A stretch of DNA of 64,000 bases, taken from positions 550,411 through 614,410 of the forward strand of contig NC_027866.1 of assembly GCF_000187245.1 (NCBI RefSeq). Reading direction: 5' to 3'. This document shows, piece after piece, positions 54,159-62,799 of this stretch (within the stretch, counting starts at the first letter, position 1; each line of letters begins with the position of its first letter). Origin of the DNA: Ogataea parapolymorpha DL-1. Taxonomy: Eukaryota; Ascomycota; Pichiomycetes; Pichiales; Pichiaceae. Both the position numbers and the translations under genes were made by a program. The notes beneath the pieces were generated by a model, which worked only from the letters and a program-made list of their open reading frames with translations, was not told the origin of the DNA and ran no database searches.

Positions 54159-56477
54159 CTATAAAAGTATTACCCGGAACCTCACGTTTGGCTCGTCTTC
54201 AGGCTCGTCGTCGGGCTCTCCCGGCCGGCGCTGGCGCAGAAGCCGCCACCGATTCAGCATGACTAGCAGGAAGATCGATGCAAACGCGATTAAGAAAAAG
54301 ATGTCTGCGTTGCCGTTCTCGAAAGTGCTCTCGAAAATAAAGTTCGAGTCTGGCCCGGCTCTGTTGGGTGCGTTAGCCAGCTGCTCCTGCGCAGAGGTTT
54401 CGCGTCTCTCATTTCTGAGTCTCGTGTACATCTGCACCCAATCGTCCCACGTTCTGCTCGTAGGCTGTTGAACGTCCGAATCTTCAGCGGTTTTCTCGCC
54501 ATACCACCAGATCTTCAGCCAGAGACGCAGAAGAGACAGCTGAGCAGCTAAAGAAGGTTTCTGGTTTATCTCGAACATCTGGTCATAGTACCTTTTGGCC
54601 AGATGGAAGTCCTGGCTCAGCCCAATACCCATTTCGTACATGTAGCCGAGATTGAATCTGGCCTGTAGACTGCCCTTTGCTGCTGCCGAAAGGTAGTACG
54701 AAAAAGCCGTGTTGTAATCTGGCTCGACAGCATACTCTCCCTTTTCTGACGACTTTCCGATCTGTGAGTTTTTGAGCCCGTTATAGTAGATATCTCCAAG
54801 AAAAACTCCCGCGTCCAAATTTTGTTGCTGGTGTGCACGTCTGTAGTAATTTAGCGAGCTTTGGAACCGCTCGAACGGTACTCTAGGAGGCTCCTCAAGA
54901 TATCCGACAGGCGAATAAAGAAGAAATGCCGTGGATGACTGTGCGGGCTCAAATCCTTGCTCTGCAGCCATGGCGTATCCAATAAGAGCCTGTTCATGGT
55001 TTCTGTTCAGCAGCTGGTGGAAGGCCCACTGCAAATCGCAAACAACCGGTTCCATGTGCTCCACAAAGGCCTTGTAGAACACTAGGATTCCTTCTTCTTT
55101 GCCTGGCTCGTATTGGAGCTCCTTCATCTGTGCAGCCTGGTATTTTGCCTCGGGAACGTTCCTGTATGCTGCTGTAATGAGCTGGCCCAGTCCGGCCTCA
55201 AAGTCGCTTCTTATGAGGATCTTAGCTCGATGGTACAGAGCTCTAGCAGACGCATAACTTGCAGAGTTGTAGAGCTCAAACGCTTGCGCGCGGTGATCTT
55301 CGTCATCCATCAATTCGTAGAGAAGTCCGAGATCTACGCTGGCTTCCGCCGAGTTGGCTAATTTCACGCCCCTCTCCAGCCAAACTCTGGCAGCCTCCAG
55401 GTCGATTTCCGTGCCTTCGCCTCTGAGGTACATGTGGCCCAGATCCGAACAGCACTGGCCAACACTCTGGATGAGAGTCCGCGAAACCGATAATTTGCGG
55501 TCGATTCTATCGTCCAGCACGTCCTGGACAGGCCTCAGCTGGATTCCGCGAGTTGCGCATTCTTGGGCAATCTCAAAGGCTGTGTTGTAGTCGCGCGGTC
55601 TCCAGTAGTTGCCGTCGTAGTAGTGTCGGACGGAGCGTGCTTTGTCTTTGTAGGAAGAGGACTGGAAATCAACGTCTGTGAAGTCCTCATACTCAACCAC
55701 CTCTTTAAATGTGGAAGGAACAATGGGTGTTGTTTCGCTCGCTCCTGAGCCATACAAGCCCCCCTGAAGGTCGTAAATGCGGAAGTTGAAGTGATCGATG
55801 TTGGGTCCGCCGATTGGCCCGTTCTTGATAAACTCAAAGCATTCGTGCGCAACCATGCCGTAATAGTACAGAGCCAGCATCAGGTTCTGTTCCACAGAGA
55901 TGCCCTTGTAATATCTATATGCCAATGCCATAGCTGCACGGATCTCACCCTGGTCGGCGGCAATCTGGTAGTGGAGCAGCGCTCTGCCTTGGTCCATGTC
56001 CAGCTTGCCAAAAAGTCCGGTTGCGTAGATGAAGCCCAGCAGGTAGTTTGAGGTCGAGTTGGGCGCCAGCTGGACCATTTTTTGATGGTAATGTAATGTC
56101 TGTGTTGCGTTCGTCGGCAGCGAGTAGTTGCCAAATAGGTTGATCTGGGCCAGGAGATAGGTAGCGTCGGTGTCATTGTGTTCGTCGGCCAGACGGTGCA
56201 AGGAATCGAGGGCATGCAATTGGCGTTCTGAGAGCTTCGAGTTCCAGTATTTTTTCTTTATGTTGTCTGCCTCATCGTAGTAGTCCACGTCTAGAGCCAA
56301 GTGGACTTGGTCGTCTGGTGCAGGTTTATAATCAGTAAGAAACCATAGGCTTTCTCGAAGCGCCGGCTCTTCCTCTTTGAAGATGGCTATGCTTTCTTCG
56401 ACTGAAAGCAGCTGCTCGCTGGTGCTGGCTATGTGGGAAAAAAGCCAGCCTGCTAAAGCGAAACGAAGCCAGTTCAT
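54159..56477 (-). CDS. HRD3: ER-associated degradation factor Hrd3 (SEL1)
   Basis: Hrd3 is the ER-membrane partner of the Hrd1 ubiquitin ligase and selects misfolded lumenal substrates. The 772-residue protein starts at the ATG at 56477 with a signal peptide (MNWLRFALAGWLFSHIASTS). Most of the chain is lumenal Sel1-type repeats, including SNYLLGFIYATGLFGKLDMD, GEIRAAMALAYRYYKGISVE, LGHMYLRGEGTEIDLEAARV, and SLQARFNLGYMYEMGIGLSQ. A single C-terminal membrane anchor (DIFFLIAFASIFLLVMLNRW) is followed by a short cytosolic tail rich in Asp, Glu and Pro. Several N-glycosylation sequons occur in the N-terminal third. Architecture and length agree with Hrd3. Confidence 0.93.
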   Translation of the reverse strand: MNWLRFALAGWLFSHIASTSEQLLSVEESIAIFKEEEPALRESLWFLTDYKPAPDDQVHLALDVDYYDEADNIKKKYWNSKLSERQLHALDSLHRLADEHNDTDATYLLAQINLFGNYSLPTNATQTLHYHQKMVQLAPNSTSNYLLGFIYATGLFGKLDMDQGRALLHYQIAADQGEIRAAMALAYRYYKGISVEQNLMLALYYYGMVAHECFEFIKNGPIGGPNIDHFNFRIYDLQGGLYGSGASETTPIVPSTFKEVVEYEDFTDVDFQSSSYKDKARSVRHYYDGNYWRPRDYNTAFEIAQECATRGIQLRPVQDVLDDRIDRKLSVSRTLIQSVGQCCSDLGHMYLRGEGTEIDLEAARVWLERGVKLANSAEASVDLGLLYELMDDEDHRAQAFELYNSASYASARALYHRAKILIRSDFEAGLGQLITAAYRNVPEAKYQAAQMKELQYEPGKEEGILVFYKAFVEHMEPVVCDLQWAFHQLLNRNHEQALIGYAMAAEQGFEPAQSSTAFLLYSPVGYLEEPPRVPFERFQSSLNYYRRAHQQQNLDAGVFLGDIYYNGLKNSQIGKSSEKGEYAVEPDYNTAFSYYLSAAAKGSLQARFNLGYMYEMGIGLSQDFHLAKRYYDQMFEINQKPSLAAQLSLLRLWLKIWWYGEKTAEDSDVQQPTSRTWDDWVQMYTRLRNERRETSAQEQLANAPNRAGPDSNFIFESTFENGNADIFFLIAFASIFLLVMLNRWRLLRQRRPGEPDDEPEDEPNVRFRVILL

Positions 56478-56546
56478 TAACAAAGGCAATAATATTTGAA
56501 CGAAAAATAAAGCACGATTTTTATTTTGGTTCCCGGGCGCAAATTT

Positions 56547-57620
56547 ATGGGGTCTGTATTTTGTCCGTGTTGCGAGCCTCCCGGCTCCGTCGACAAGGTC
56601 CCGCTAACCCTGCATGATCCCAGCCTACGACACCCCATAGAAGACCTCTATTTCTGCAATACCTGCCGCAGCATCAAATGCTACCGTTGTGTTGATCTGG
56701 AACACGAATCCAAGTATTGTCCGTCTTGCTGGCGATGTTTTGACCGTGAATCGCGGTATTGCCAACGCCACTGCTTTAGGTGTCCGTCATGCCGCTCAAG
56801 ACTTCGCGTAAAGGCAGACAGCAACAACGAGGACACGAAAACCAGCAAGAATTTTCGATTCAATTGTCCCAACTGTAAATGGACCTACACTACAGGGAGT
56901 CTCACGAAGCCGCAACCGTTGTACGAAATCATCAGAGAGAAAAGGAATTCTGCGCTGGACCGCCGATTTAGCGAACTGAAGACGCACTATGAGAACCTAT
57001 ACGAGACCCTTCACATCAGCGAAGCACGACACCGAAAGCGTTTGATCGGGAAGTATTCGTCGCTGGAACTTGCACATGTAGTGGAGCATCGCAAGTTGCC
57101 TGAAATTGGGGTGATAAGAGAACAGAAGGTCGAAGAGCACGAGCTCCCGCTGTTTCAGGAGCTGTGCTGTAAAACTAGCGTGCGGTGCAAGAGCTGTCGC
57201 GAGATTCTGGTGCAACCGAGTTCCGAACCCTCGTCGAGCTCTTTTGAGACGCTTTCTATGGCAATAAGCAAATTGCCGGTTCTTGAGTGCATTGGTTCGA
57301 CTTTGGTGATAACAAATCCGAGCAAGGAGTCCATGGAAATTCAGCTACGTTTGATAGATAGCGGGAATTTGACATTACACGAAACAGAGTTGTATTTGGG
57401 CGCGCGTCCAGAGTGCAAAACACCCGAGGAGTATGCGAAATTAATACCGACGCCGAAACTCGCCAACTCGCGAGCAGAAGCTCTATTGCACATAAAAGAA
57501 GGACCTAACTGGAAGATCATCAAGGCAGACTTCTCCAAAACTCAGGAAACGCCAATATTGCTGACTGCAAAAACAGGCACAGCCAGTTTTTCGTGGTGGC
57601 AGTTTCTTAAAATTTCTTAA
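56547..57620 (+). CDS. Dynactin p62 (DCTN4)-like zinc-binding protein
   Basis: A 357-residue protein whose N-terminal third holds many cysteine pairs: VFCPCCEPPG, LYFCNTCRSIKCYRCVDLEH, KYCPSCWRCF, YCQRHCFRCPSCRSRL and FNCPNCKWTY. The sequence order (FC..C..IKC.RC, YCP.C, CF.CP.C) is that of the dynactin p62 subunit, which forms part of the pointed-end complex that links dynein to cargo and membranes. Saccharomyces dynactin lacks p62, so its presence here is notable. The C-terminal half (SMAISKLPVLECIGSTLVIT, MEIQLRLID) resembles the beta-sandwich-like part of p62. The ATG at 56547 is used. Its last 14 bp overlap the convergent MCH carrier gene. Confidence 0.75.
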   Translation: MGSVFCPCCEPPGSVDKVPLTLHDPSLRHPIEDLYFCNTCRSIKCYRCVDLEHESKYCPSCWRCFDRESRYCQRHCFRCPSCRSRLRVKADSNNEDTKTSKNFRFNCPNCKWTYTTGSLTKPQPLYEIIREKRNSALDRRFSELKTHYENLYETLHISEARHRKRLIGKYSSLELAHVVEHRKLPEIGVIREQKVEEHELPLFQELCCKTSVRCKSCREILVQPSSEPSSSSFETLSMAISKLPVLECIGSTLVITNPSKESMEIQLRLIDSGNLTLHETELYLGARPECKTPEEYAKLIPTPKLANSRAEALLHIKEGPNWKIIKADFSKTQETPILLTAKTGTASFSWWQFLKIS

Positions 57621-58938
57621 GCTTGGCTCCCACGCATAAGACACGCGTCAGACTGATACAGACAGCCCCTAACAGGCTCAAAGCGGAGGCGTATGCGATG
57701 AAACCGTTTGTGCGTTTGTTGCTGGTGCCATTACCAACAATGGCTGCAGCAGCAGGGTTCAGACCCAGCAGAGAAAGTCCGGTGATGGCATACATGGTGG
57801 CATAGTTGGCTCCAAACTCTTCCTTCTTGACGATCATTGAGCAACATGTGGGAATCAGGGAGTAGATGCCACCATAGAAGGTGCCATAAAGAATACTGTA
57901 GGTGTACATGGCGCCAGTGCTGCTTTTGAACGGCATCCAAACGACAAAATTGAAAACTGCAGTGATGACCAAGAGGAAGATAATAATGTTATAGCTGCCG
58001 AAAAGGACATCTGCAAGAAGGCCGCTCAGAAGTCTGCCCACGACTGCTCCAATGTTGATCACAGTGACAAACAAATATGCCTGACTCGAGGAGAACCCGT
58101 TTTTAATGCACACGAACGAAAACAGCGACGATGTCACCAGAACCGTGCCTTCTGCAAAGACACAGCCCAGAACGCAAAACAGGAACTTGCGGTCGTCTCT
58201 CAACGCCTTGAAGTTGAAAGACTTGGTGAGATAGAAAATCACAGTGTCCTTTCTGGACATTTCTTCCGCCTCCACAACTCTTCTTTCCTTGACCAGGAAA
58301 ATCGAGATCAAAAGACACACAAACGTGATCAGAGCCAGCAGTCTCATGGACCAAGCGAATCCAAGACTGACATATGTCTTTCTCAGCATGGTGGGGATTA
58401 TAAGGCCGCCCACACAGCCGCCGTTGCCGGCGAGAGCCATGGCGGTGGCTCTTTTCCTGGCTGGAAAGTACTGCGAAACAGCACCCATCAGGGGCGAGGA
58501 GAGAATTCCCGAGGCAATTCCGACACCAGAGAACGAAAGAATGCTCTGGTACACTTTTGTGCTGTTGGCGAATCCGAGCAGCGAGCCGGTCATCATGAAG
58601 GTGCCGACGATAAGCGGCAACCGAGTCCCGTGTCTGTCGAAATATGTGCCGCTAAAAATCATGCAAATTTGCAAAAGAGCGGTGTAGATGGAGAAGATCC
58701 ACGAGACAGTGGTAGTGGACACGCCCGAGAGTTCGTACTCGAGCAATTGGGTCTGGATCACACCGATCGAGTTGGCAAGCCCCCAGACGGGTAGCAGCCC
58801 GAAGAAAGAGCCCAATACGACAAGCCAGCTGCGTTTTTTGTTGTTTTCATAGTACACCTCGTCAGGGTCACTGGCCTCTAGGAGGCCTTCCTCGCTGTGG
58901 CGGCTGTTTTGCGTTTCTAATTCGACCTCTGTGGTCAT
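57607..58938 (-). CDS. MFS carrier of the monocarboxylate-porter (MCH) family
   Basis: A 443-residue membrane protein with twelve predicted spans. The N-terminal tail is acidic (MTTEVELETQNSRHSEEGLL). Family elements are SWLVVLGSFFGLLPVWGLAN in span 1, FSIYTALLQICMIFSGTYFD, SQYFPARKRATAMALAGNGG (with the conserved RxxA..G segment after span 4) and GRLLSGLLADVLFGSYNII. Fungal members include MCH5 (riboflavin) and ESBP6; the substrate cannot be assigned. The ATG at 58938 is used because the upstream extension starts at TTG. It is a second, distinct MCH-type gene in the window; the other is at 33841-35238. Its stop codon region overlaps the p62-like gene by 14 bp. Confidence 0.86.
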   Translation of the reverse strand: MTTEVELETQNSRHSEEGLLEASDPDEVYYENNKKRSWLVVLGSFFGLLPVWGLANSIGVIQTQLLEYELSGVSTTTVSWIFSIYTALLQICMIFSGTYFDRHGTRLPLIVGTFMMTGSLLGFANSTKVYQSILSFSGVGIASGILSSPLMGAVSQYFPARKRATAMALAGNGGCVGGLIIPTMLRKTYVSLGFAWSMRLLALITFVCLLISIFLVKERRVVEAEEMSRKDTVIFYLTKSFNFKALRDDRKFLFCVLGCVFAEGTVLVTSSLFSFVCIKNGFSSSQAYLFVTVINIGAVVGRLLSGLLADVLFGSYNIIIFLLVITAVFNFVVWMPFKSSTGAMYTYSILYGTFYGGIYSLIPTCCSMIVKKEEFGANYATMYAITGLSLLGLNPAAAAIVGNGTSNKRTNGFIAYASALSLLGAVCISLTRVLCVGAKLKKF

Positions 58939-59034
58939 TGCACTTTCCCTAATCGAACGGTGGAAAAATTGGCCCAAAATATAATTTAAATATTATTTAT
59001 TGCTTATTAATCTCGTGCAAGACGTACATTACAA

Positions 59035-59337
59035 ATGGAGAACCAAGCCAATCACATCGACGCTACCACAATTGCACGACTGTTTCACACGGTTGCATTC
59101 GATGACAAATCCATCAAGATCTCACACAAGACGCTGCTGCTGGTGTCCGAATACATCAAACTGTTCACCTCCGAGGCGATCGTGAGATCGAACGTGGAAC
59201 GTTTAGAAGAGGGAAAGCGCGATAAAGAGCGCTACAGGGTCGATGTAGACGAACATTTGGATGAGAAACAGCAGGACGCCGTGCTGGACACGCGTCATTT
59301 GGAGGCGGTGGCCGGACTACTCACGTTGGACTTCTAA
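59035..59337 (+). CDS. MHF2: Histone-fold protein Mhf2 (CENP-X)
   Basis: Mhf2 pairs with Mhf1 (CENP-S) and acts with the Mph1/FANCM helicase at stalled forks and at kinetochores. The 100-residue protein shows the CENP-X pattern: IARLFHTVAFDDKSIKISHK, TLLLVSEYIKLFTSEAIVRS and the closing LEAVAGLLTLDF, where the terminal LDF is characteristic. A charged insertion (LEEGKRDKERYRVDVDEHLD) lies between helices two and three. The start codon and full fold are present. It lies between divergent MCH carrier and convergent DLD1 genes, with only 15 bp to the DLD1 stop. Confidence 0.85.
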   Translation: MENQANHIDATTIARLFHTVAFDDKSIKISHKTLLLVSEYIKLFTSEAIVRSNVERLEEGKRDKERYRVDVDEHLDEKQQDAVLDTRHLEAVAGLLTLDF

Positions 59338-59352
59338 TGCATCTATTACATT

Positions 59353-61047
59353 TTAATGGCCGCCCACGTCGTTGGGGTCGATCCGGAATATTTTGTCTGG
59401 ATTGAGGATCCGGTTTGGGTCCAGTGCCATCTTGATCTTCCGCATCAGATCGACAGCGTCCTCGCCGGCCTCCTCTATCAGATAGTCTCTTTTACCATAG
59501 CCAACACCGTGCTCGCCGGTGACAGTGCCTTCAGCGAGCAAGGCACGGTCGATCATGCCCTGGACAAGCTTCTTGGTCAGCTCGTACTGGTCTTTTTTGA
59601 ATAGTATGACGGCATGGTAGTTGCCGTCGCCAACGTGTCCGACGATCGACGCGTTTAGTCCGGCCTTGGAAATCTCGTCCTTGGTCTCCTGCAGCGACTG
59701 GCACAGCCGCGAGATCGGCACGGCCACGTCGGTCGTCCAGACCTGGATGTCCTCGTCGATAGTCTGTTTACCGTAATTGATCGTGGACCACAACGCCACT
59801 TTTCTCGCATTCCACAGCTCAAACTTCTCCTCGTCGCTCTCAGCAAACCGGAACGACTTGCGGTTGTGCTGCTTGCAGATCTGCTCCACGGCGCGGGTCA
59901 CGTGCTGCGTCGATTCCTTGGAGTCGCCGCCCAGCTTGAGCATCAGCGTCGGCAATTCGTCGTACTTGGAGCTGGTCTCCCCCGAGAAGTTGACGTAGTG
60001 CATCATGTTCTCGTCCAGCAGTTCGATCGCGTTTGCCGGGATTGCCCGTTGCACCATCTCTGCCACAGTGTTGGCGGCATCCACCAAACTAGGGAATGCA
60101 ACCACCAAAACATTTTCGTAACGGGGTTTCACGTGCAATTTTAATGTGGCTTCAGTCACGATACCCAAAGTTCCCTCGCTGCCGATGAAAAGGCCGGTCA
60201 AGTTGTAGCCCGCAGACGACTTCTTTGGCCGCTTCTTGGTCTTGACAATCGTCCCGTCTGCAAGAACAACAGTCACGCCAACAACGTTCTCTTTCATGGT
60301 GCCGTATCTGGCCGCATTAGTACCTGAACACGACGTTCCGATCATACCACCTATACACGCTCCCGGGCCCGGATCAGGCCCAAACATCAGGTTGTAGTCC
60401 TGCAGATAGTCTCTGAGGTCCTCCCAGCCAACGGCCGGCTGCACCACGACGTCCAGATCGTCCTTGTGCAGTTCTAAAATTTTGTTCATCTTTCCCAGAT
60501 CGATGCAGATGCCCTTCCTAGTAGGAATAAACTGGCCCTCCAGCGACGTTCCGCCCGAAAATGGAACCACGGGCACCTTGTGCTTGTGGCACACCTTCAA
60601 TATAGCAGACACCTCCTCGGTGTTTTCCGGATACACGACGGCCACGGGTCTTTGATCCGGCTCCGCGTGGTGGGTGGAAAAAAAAGTGTCACTGTGGTCG
60701 TCCAGAGTGGTCTTTGTTCTGCTCACTTTGGACGGTCCCAGCACATCTGTTAGCTCCTTGAGGGCGTCCTCTGCATCCCCGTAGGCTGGAGCAAGCATAT
60801 CCCGGAGCTTGCTCGTCGAAGACTGCGGAAACATAAATTCCGGCACATTGCCCCCAACTTTCACAGAAACGTACGCGGCCCCGAGGATAGATCCGAGCAG
60901 AAACAAGCCGCCCGACCTGAGGAAGCTGGACCTGTCTTTCTTGGGCCCAGGAATGGGGCTGGGCGTCTGGGACGAGGAATTGAACCGTTTGAAGGTTTTC
61001 GTAACAGCCCGCAGACGCTGTGGACCTCTCTGTCGGAATAAATTCAT
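59353..61047 (-). CDS. DLD1: Mitochondrial D-lactate dehydrogenase (cytochrome c)
   Basis: Dld1 oxidises D-lactate to pyruvate at the inner mitochondrial membrane and passes electrons to cytochrome c. The 564-residue protein starts with a basic presequence (MNLFRQRGPQRLRAVTKTFK) and a single membrane span (SGGLFLLGSILGAAYVSVKV), which fits an intermembrane-space enzyme. The FAD domain has VYPENTEEVSAILKVCHKHK, VVPFSGGTSLEGQF, GPDPGPGACIGGMIGTSCSG and NLTGLFIGSEGTLGIVTEAT. The C-terminal oxidase domain has GHVGDGNYHAVI (metal/substrate histidines) and GTVTGEHGVGYGKR. The ATG at 61047 is chosen over a TTG extension. Confidence 0.94.
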   Translation of the reverse strand: MNLFRQRGPQRLRAVTKTFKRFNSSSQTPSPIPGPKKDRSSFLRSGGLFLLGSILGAAYVSVKVGGNVPEFMFPQSSTSKLRDMLAPAYGDAEDALKELTDVLGPSKVSRTKTTLDDHSDTFFSTHHAEPDQRPVAVVYPENTEEVSAILKVCHKHKVPVVPFSGGTSLEGQFIPTRKGICIDLGKMNKILELHKDDLDVVVQPAVGWEDLRDYLQDYNLMFGPDPGPGACIGGMIGTSCSGTNAARYGTMKENVVGVTVVLADGTIVKTKKRPKKSSAGYNLTGLFIGSEGTLGIVTEATLKLHVKPRYENVLVVAFPSLVDAANTVAEMVQRAIPANAIELLDENMMHYVNFSGETSSKYDELPTLMLKLGGDSKESTQHVTRAVEQICKQHNRKSFRFAESDEEKFELWNARKVALWSTINYGKQTIDEDIQVWTTDVAVPISRLCQSLQETKDEISKAGLNASIVGHVGDGNYHAVILFKKDQYELTKKLVQGMIDRALLAEGTVTGEHGVGYGKRDYLIEEAGEDAVDLMRKIKMALDPNRILNPDKIFRIDPNDVGGH

Positions 61048-61154
61048 ATTGATATTTTTTTCAGGCAACTATGGCTTTTATATATAGCAGCGGGATTAAT
61101 TCAGGACGGGTGCACGTAGCTGCAGATACAGGTTGCATTATATTAATTATGTAA

Positions 61155-61991
61155 CTACATAAAGTCGTCGTCGCCGAGATCGTCATCAGGCAGGAAGTCG
61201 TCATAGTTGTCCTTCTTGAACGAGGACCCGATGTTGACCTGGCCCTTGGCTTTCTTCTTGCCCGCACCTCCCGTCGAGGTGCCTCCCGTCTTGGCGAGCC
61301 GCGCCTGTCTTTCCTCCTTCACTTTCTGTGTGATCATGGCGTTGAGCGTGCTCACCACCTTTCTGGTGTTCTCGACACTCATTGGCCCACACAGGTCTCT
61401 GATAAGGTCGATCGCCAGAGACGTGGAGTAATGCAGCTGAGACTTCTTGGCCAGGTCGGTGAGGGCCGGAGAAATTGCCTTTCTGAGTCTCTCGAAATCC
61501 TGCTTGGTCTCGACCTCAAATAATGGATGCGCACTGATGGGAGTATTCTTGTCCAACTTCGGGGTAGAAGCCTTGGAGGCCTGTTCGGCAGCAAGCGCCT
61601 TGGCGCGCGGATGCTCGTTGGCAACGCCTAGACCGCCAAAAAGGTCTGCAGCGTTGTTCAAATCAGAGTTCAGCTCTGCTTCCTTCAACATCTCCTTCTT
61701 TGTCTTCTCGTCAACCAGGTCAATATCAAGCAGTTTCTTGTCTGCGGTCTTCTTCTTGCCAGCCTTTACCGGCTTCGCAGCCTTCGGAGCAGCCTTTGGA
61801 GCAGGCTTTTTCTCCTGCTTGGCCTTCTCATCGTCTGAGTCCATGTCCCAGGAGTCTAAGACGGGCTCGTCGTCCTCGAGCTGGTCTTCCCACGATTCTG
61901 AAACTTGGGCGTTGGAAGCGGTGGGATATTCAAAGTCTTCGTCGTCTAGCTGTTAGTCTCGAAACCTCCATTGGCACTTACCCCAAGACAT
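61155..61991 (-). CDS. HCR1: Translation initiation factor eIF3j (Hcr1), spliced
   Basis: Hcr1 is a loosely bound eIF3 subunit that promotes 40S binding, ribosome recycling and 20S rRNA maturation. Exon 1 is 61982-61991 and exon 2 is 61155-61945. Splicing yields [12 protein letters not shown], the invariant eIF3j N-terminus, followed by [19 protein letters not shown]. The 266-residue protein has a lysine/alanine-rich helical section ([20 protein letters not shown]), the central [20 protein letters not shown] and LFGGLG, and a C-terminal basic region with [15 protein letters not shown]. An apparent start at the internal ATG (61844) would lose the conserved acidic N-terminus that binds eIF3b. 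Confidence 0.94.
61946..61981 (-). other. 36-nt intron of HCR1
   Basis: The intron starts GTAAGT and ends GACTAACAGCTAG, 7 nt from branch A to acceptor; an earlier CAG 3 nt after the branch A would shift the frame. Splicing splits an aspartate codon after MSW. Confidence 0.9.
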
Positions 61992-62126
61992 GTCTGTTAA
62001 TTAGTACGGAAAATTCTTTTTTTCGTCAATCCAGGAATATATCGGTCTGCGTCGATCGTCGCCCGCCTAGTGGCAAAAAAAGTATTCCAAATACACTTGA
62101 ACATTTATTTATACACAGTGTCTCTA

Positions 62127-62647
62127 ATGGTAAGTGATTGCGCTGAACTATGTGCTCTAACACTCAGTCCAATCCGCTAAGATTAATACCTGGCGAAGCG
62201 CACAGTTCTCGCGTCAGCGTGACCGCCTTTGGCGAGCCTGCGCCCTCCGCCCCAGGACTCCACGATACCTTGAGATCAGGCGAGGGACCTCTTTCTGTCT
62301 CGTCCAAAATCAACAACAGACACCCATTGGAGAGCAGAGTGCAGAATTGGGACGCTACGCAGAGAGAACACCAGCTCGAAGCCTACAGACGTATATTTGG
62401 AGCAGCAGACCCAATAAAGAGAGAGATGGAGCTGAAGCTCGTGCAGGACACTGATTTCAGGCCAGCCGTGCTTGGCGGGTCTTCGAACCTCCACAGAGAC
62501 ATCCTGCTGAACAAAGAGACCAGCATTGACTGGGAGGATATTTATTCAGGTAAGTTTGAGCAGATTACGTGTACTAACATCTCCGCAGCCTCAGACAGAC
62601 CTCCAATGGACTTCCATACCGAGATGGAAAAGAGGTTTGGTATTTGA
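62127..62647 (+). CDS. UMP1: Proteasome maturation factor Ump1, three exons
   Basis: Ump1 is an assembly chaperone of the 20S proteasome that is degraded when half-proteasomes join. Exons are 62127-62129 (only ATG), 62168-62549 and 62589-62647, giving 147 residues. Conserved blocks are NNRHPLESRVQNWDATQREH, YRRIFGAADPIKREMELKLV, DFRPAVLGG, NLHRDILLNKETSIDWEDIY and the end MEKRFGI. The N-terminus has no conserved sequence, as is usual. The second intron is a multiple of three without stops, so its retention would add 13 residues between DIYS and SDRPP. The first intron must be removed for the conserved frame to join the ATG. Confidence 0.95.
62130..62167 (+). other. 38-nt first intron of UMP1, directly after the start codon
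   Basis: The intron starts GTAAGT and ends GCTCTAACACTCAG, 7 nt from branch A to acceptor. As in SEC13, the first exon is the ATG alone. Confidence 0.9.
62550..62588 (+). other. 39-nt second intron of UMP1, in frame and stop-free
   Basis: The intron starts GTAAGT and ends GTACTAACATCTCCGCAG, 11 nt from branch A to acceptor. Its branch sequence TACTAAC is the full yeast consensus. Unspliced RNA stays open through the intron. Confidence 0.85.
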
Positions 62648-62799
62648 TTAGTGGTCAGGTACCGCGAGTCTTGCCCCCGTCGTGTGCTTGCAAGGCTCGA
62701 TTGAAAAAATTCGTCACGGAAAATTTTTTCGACCACCTATGGAGACGGTATCTTATAGAGACGTCAAATACACCCATTACGAGTAACTAGAGAATCAAG

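Noticed and set aside
61155..61844. HCR1 as an unspliced gene from the internal ATG at 61844
   Set aside because: It would lack the invariant eIF3j N-terminus, which the 10-nt first exon restores.
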